From Gammaproteobacteria bacterium (lineage in GTDB: Bacteria > Pseudomonadota > Gammaproteobacteria > Pseudomonadales > Azotimanducaceae), in the NCBI GenBank assembly GCA_018667205.1, contig JABIVN010000553.1, forward strand, positions 1 through 5,074: 5,074 nt of DNA, written 5' to 3'. The notes beneath the pieces were generated by a model that had not been told where the DNA came from, did not search any database, and saw only the letters and a program-made list of their open reading frames with translations. This document shows, piece after piece, positions 1 through 5,074 of the stretch (its first letter is position 1; every line of letters begins with the position of its first letter). The translations under genes were made by a program, and so were the position numbers.

Positions 1-41
1 ATCACTTACCTGAATCAAAGGGTGTCCCAACACCCAGGCGG

Positions 42-100
42 CCAAAAAAACCAAAGAAACCAAAGAAACCAAAGAAACCAAAGAAACCAAAGAAACCAAA
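42..100. repeat. 9-bp tandem array, unit CCAAAGAAA
   Basis: Five perfect back-to-back copies of CCAAAGAAA occupy 51-95. A one-mismatch copy (CCAAAAAAA) precedes them at 42-50 and a partial copy (CCAAA) follows at 96-100. Read on the minus strand the unit is TTTCTTTGG, which would encode repeating Gly-Phe-Phe in one frame. No flanking gene explains it. The near-identity of the copies suggests recent slippage or expansion. It may be one side of a small repeat element together with the array at 241-276. Confidence 0.93.
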
Positions 101-240
101 ATCATCATAGGAATGGCAATACGCTGTTCGCAGCAGACACTTTGCCGCAACAGCATTTTTACCGCTTGGCAGCAGGCCTAGAGGCAGACCAGCAATAACA
201 TGCTTTAGCGACGAACGCAGCACGATTGACGTCTGTTTCC
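101..240. other. Unassigned core between two 9-bp arrays
   Basis: This stretch of about 140 bp has no recognisable gene. On the minus strand a GTG-started open frame covers 223-2 (73 codons). It crosses the core and then the 42-100 array as Gly-Phe-Phe repeats, but its ribosome site is not convincing and its composition does not look like a normal protein, so I do not call it a gene. A 6-bp inverted repeat, GCTGTT at 123-128 and AACAGC at 149-154, is followed by ATTTTT at 155-160. This is terminator-like on the plus strand, but the 20-nt loop makes it weak. The core could belong to a dispersed repeat element; this is inference. Confidence 0.4.
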
Positions 241-276
241 AGCACTTTTAGCACTTTTAGCACTTTCAGCACTTTC
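241..276. repeat. 9-bp tandem array, unit AGCACTTTY
   Basis: Four consecutive copies are present: AGCACTTTT at 241-249 and 250-258, then AGCACTTTC at 259-267 and 268-276. The unit length equals that of the array at 42-100 but the unit sequence is unrelated. On the plus strand one frame reads Ser-Thr-Phe repeats; on the minus strand one frame reads Lys-Val-Leu repeats. No frame through the array has a good start and ribosome site. From here to the end of the next gene (277-380) I see nothing identifiable, and no clear terminator for the minus-strand genes. Confidence 0.92.
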
Positions 277-380
277 TTACGCCCTTTAAAGTCACAATCC
301 GTGTGGTCATTTTCAGAGCACCATCAATCGTCTTTTCTTCACCAGCAGAACAGATGGGATACCGATCAAGTACCGGCTAG

Positions 381-848
381 TTACTGTCCTGTAAGCCGAA
401 AAACAGAAATGCTTCCAGCGGCATCGTCAAGAGACGGGAATCCATCAACAATTTCAGGATAATCCGAGCGATATTTAGCGAGATAAGCTTTTATTATCGG
501 TTCCCAGCCAGTGTCAAGCAATGTCGCGTTCATGGAAAATGTATTGTCTTCCATTCGCATCCTGACAGGACCACCCCGTCCCAGCATAGATACCCAGCCA
601 CTATCTCTAGCCCCTACAATGTAAAGGTCACCTTCCGACTGAACGACCCAGATAATGACGACACGTGGCAGGGGACCAGGGACTTCGAGTGTGATCTCAT
701 GAATTCCTGCGGTTTCACCCCAACTACCTGGCACCTCTGAAGGGGCTCCACCAATCAAAAAACCCGGTAACGGGCCAACGGGCGCGAAAAAAGCCAATGC
801 AATAAGGAGAACGAGGCACCATGGCACCAGAATTTTTAGGGCTTTCAT
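381..848 (-). CDS. Membrane-anchored small protein, probable PNPOx-like split-barrel domain
   Basis: The protein has 155 residues. Residues 1-3 carry a lysine and a second follows at 5, then a hydrophobic stretch at about 6-22, which fits an N-terminal membrane anchor or signal sequence. After it comes the segment PVGPLPGFLIGG (23-34). The rest is one soluble domain of alternating beta strands: EITLEV near 51-56, RVVIIWVVQSEGDLYIVGAR at 62-81, GWVSML at 84-89, PVRMRMEDNTF at 94-104, then a helix with AYLAKYRSDYPEIV at 121-134. From memory of the family, this order resembles hypothetical proteins with a pyridoxamine-phosphate-oxidase-like (flavin-binding-like) split barrel. The cofactor and substrate are unknown and I cannot point to catalytic residues. 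ATG 848 is the first start after an in-frame TAA (857-855), although no strong Shine-Dalgarno is seen. The gene lies 58 bp downstream of queF on the same strand, so it may share its transcript. The coding call is firm; the fold is tentative. Confidence 0.78.
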   Translation of the reverse strand: MKALKILVPWCLVLLIALAFFAPVGPLPGFLIGGAPSEVPGSWGETAGIHEITLEVPGPLPRVVIIWVVQSEGDLYIVGARDSGWVSMLGRGGPVRMRMEDNTFSMNATLLDTGWEPIIKAYLAKYRSDYPEIVDGFPSLDDAAGSISVFRLTGQ

Positions 849-906
849 GAGGCTTTATCTACTTTGGACAAGTAAAGAGCGCCATTAGCCCCCGCGCATG
901 GCCTGA

Positions 907-1716
907 CTACTGACGCCAAAGTCGGACCTCCGCGGGTAACTCCTCACCTAACGTTCGTTGCGCGTTAATATCGATTCCGCCTCGCCGAGTGTAACGGGCA
1001 CTCACCGCAAGCCTTTCGGGCGCGCAGCAGTTCATAATATCAACGAAGATTCGTTCGGTAACCTGCTCGGCGAACTCTGCATGCTCTCGAAATGGCACCA
1101 GATAACGCAATAGACCTTCATGGCTGATGCTGCTGCCAGCGTACTCAATCAAGATACTGGCAAAGTCCGGCTGCCCTGTCATGGGGCACAGAGATTTAAA
1201 AAGGTGTGTGTAAAGAGATTCCTGTCGGGTCACTGCGCCTTCCAGCACAAGCAACGCTGGATTCCAGTGGTATTCATTAATCTCAAGATCCTGAAGATCA
1301 AGGTTAGTACCGACCAACTGCCCAATACCCTCTCGCTGCACCTGCGCTGACGCGCATAACACCACGCCCACCGGTGCCTGGGTTGCAAGGGTCAGGTCAG
1401 ATTCCAGTAAACGGACGACTTCAGCCTGATGAGCAAATGGTGTGTTGCTAAAAGAGCCGAGGTACAACTTCAGAGATTTAGATTCGATAAGGTGCGATGA
1501 TTCTGCCTGGACCTGCAATTGCAATACCGCCACTTCTGGCTTTCCCTTCTGATTCAACCACGTAAACTCATAGGCGTTCCAAGTATCCAGGCCTTTAAAC
1601 GGCAAGGTGCCTGCCGCTATACCCAACGTTTGGCGCTGTTTTTGCCGCGGAATAGATTCAAGCAGCGACGGTGTATATATCGTCACGTACTCCTGATCGT
1701 CTTTAAAACTCGCCAT
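907..1716 (-). CDS. queF: NADPH-dependent 7-cyano-7-deazaguanine reductase (preQ0 reductase) QueF
   Basis: QueF reduces the nitrile of 7-cyano-7-deazaguanine (preQ0) to the amine preQ1 with two NADPH, a cytoplasmic step of queuosine tRNA modification. At 269 residues this is the long, two-domain form typical of gammaproteobacteria (the E. coli protein has 282). The QueF motif ESKSLKLY lies at 78-85 in the N-terminal half. The C-terminal half holds the catalytic segment SLCPMTGQPD, in which Cys177 matches the nucleophile that forms the thioimide adduct and Asp184 the proton donor. Further family hallmarks are LLRYLVPFREHAEF (202-215), ERIFVDIM (221-228) and RYTRRGGIDIN (241-251). The last residues, RLWRQ, mirror the family C-terminus. 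ATG 1716 is preceded by AGGT six bases upstream (1726-1723), and the nearest upstream ATG in the leader hits a stop at once, so the start is secure. All key residues are present, so the enzyme should be active. Confidence 0.97.
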   Translation of the reverse strand: MASFKDDQEYVTIYTPSLLESIPRQKQRQTLGIAAGTLPFKGLDTWNAYEFTWLNQKGKPEVAVLQLQVQAESSHLIESKSLKLYLGSFSNTPFAHQAEVVRLLESDLTLATQAPVGVVLCASAQVQREGIGQLVGTNLDLQDLEINEYHWNPALLVLEGAVTRQESLYTHLFKSLCPMTGQPDFASILIEYAGSSISHEGLLRYLVPFREHAEFAEQVTERIFVDIMNCCAPERLAVSARYTRRGGIDINAQRTLGEELPAEVRLWRQ

Positions 1717-1722
1717 TAATTG

Positions 1723-1726
1723 ACCT
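1723..1726 (-). promoter_or_regulatory. Ribosome binding site of queF
   Basis: On the minus strand AGGT sits six bases before ATG 1716. It is a short Shine-Dalgarno core but well placed, and it supports this start. Confidence 0.5.
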
Positions 1727-1758
1727 AAATTTCCATGGTAGGGGGTTAATCGCGTGCC

Positions 1759-1787
1759 AGTTCACTGTACCTCTGTGGTTTTGTCAA
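1759..1787 (-). promoter_or_regulatory. Candidate sigma-70 promoter for queF
   Basis: On the minus strand a perfect -35 box TTGACA (1787-1782) is followed, after 17 bp, by TGAACT (1764-1759), which matches three of six positions of the -10 consensus. Transcription would start near 1752 and leave a leader of about 35 nt before queF. The -35 and spacing are good; the -10 is poor. Confidence 0.4.
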
Positions 1788-1851
1788 TCTTTTGTGGTGG
1801 CTTGTTCGCATAGCAGAGTAGTCTGTACACCCACCCCTTGTAACCACTAAA

Positions 1852-1864
1852 AGTCGCTGCGACT
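1852..1864. promoter_or_regulatory. Perfect dyad, possible operator upstream of the receptor gene
   Basis: AGTCGC-T-GCGACT is a perfect inverted repeat with 6-bp arms around one central base, centred about 74 bp before the receptor start. A dyad of this size could bind a dimeric regulator, or form a short stem in RNA only with rearrangement because the loop is too small. It does not match Fur, Zur or other consensus sites that I can recall. Operator function is inference. Confidence 0.35.
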
Positions 1865-1868
1865 CAAG

Positions 1869-1894
1869 AAGCGCTTAAAAAACGTCTGTTTTTT
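1869..1894. promoter_or_regulatory. AAGCGCTT palindrome next to an A6C/GT6 inverted repeat
   Basis: AAGCGCTT (1869-1876) is an 8-bp perfect palindrome. It directly abuts AAAAAAC-GTCT-GTTTTTT (1877-1894), a perfect 7-bp inverted repeat with a 4-nt centre. Together with the dyad at 1852-1864 this makes three symmetric elements in 43 bp, ending 37 bp before the receptor ATG. In RNA the second element could form a weak A/U-rich hairpin. Either regulator binding or a leader structure is possible. I find no convincing -35/-10 pair for the receptor in this region, so expression may need an activator or another sigma factor. Confidence 0.35.
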
Positions 1895-1931
1895 CTGTAG
1901 AGTCCCCGCCTCTGAATAACAAGTTACCTCT

Positions 1932-5074
<3,143 letters not shown>

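Noticed and set aside
42..276. CRISPR array
   Set aside because: The repeats are directly abutting 9-mers with no spacers.
226..462. Plus-strand open frame of 78 codons starting at TTG and reading Ser-Thr-Phe repeats
   Set aside because: It has a TTG start with no ribosome site and low-complexity beginning, and it overlaps the 3' end of the convincing minus-strand gene at 381-848.
881..902. GCCAT/ATGGC hairpin between queF and the 155-residue gene as a terminator
   Set aside because: It has only 5 bp of stem, a 12-nt loop, and no T tract in the direction of transcription.
1120..1719. Two plus-strand open frames (1120-1350 and 1519-1719) opposite queF
   Set aside because: They are antisense to a fully conserved queF, with atypical composition and no family resemblance.
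1796..1850. preQ1-I or cobalamin riboswitch in the divergent region
   Set aside because: TACACCC (1826-1832) recalls part of the preQ1-I loop, but the flanking P1 stem and A-rich tail do not fit and it is on the strand of the receptor, not queF. No B12-box sequence is present.

Overview
The window reads as chromosomal DNA of a gammaproteobacterium, probably a free-living aquatic one. The evidence is the long (about 270 residue) form of QueF closest in layout to the E. coli enzyme, an outer-membrane TonB-dependent receptor (so a Gram-negative envelope), and a class III alcohol dehydrogenase very close to E. coli FrmA. The genus cannot be fixed from this sequence alone.

Layout. Positions 1-380 hold no convincing gene. 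They contain two short tandem arrays, both with 9-bp units (about 42-100 and 241-276), on either side of a core of about 140 bp. On the minus strand, queF (907-1716) is followed after 58 bp by a small gene (381-848) for a membrane-anchored protein with a likely split-barrel (PNPOx-like) domain; the two may be co-transcribed. A 215-bp divergent intergenic region (1717-1931) carries a reasonable promoter for queF and several perfect dyads close to the start of the next gene. On the plus strand, a complete TonB-dependent receptor gene (1932-3965) is followed, after 61 bp containing a small hairpin, by frmA (4027 to the window edge, about 20 residues short of its end).

Function. QueF makes preQ1 for the queuosine tRNA modification. 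FrmA oxidises S-(hydroxymethyl)glutathione in glutathione-dependent formaldehyde detoxification. The receptor is an active-transport porin of unknown substrate. Its position directly upstream of frmA in the same direction suggests, but does not show, a link between uptake of some ligand (a metal or an organic compound) and C1 metabolism. The most curious non-coding features are the paired 9-bp arrays and the cluster of dyads upstream of the receptor. No clearly new biological system is visible.
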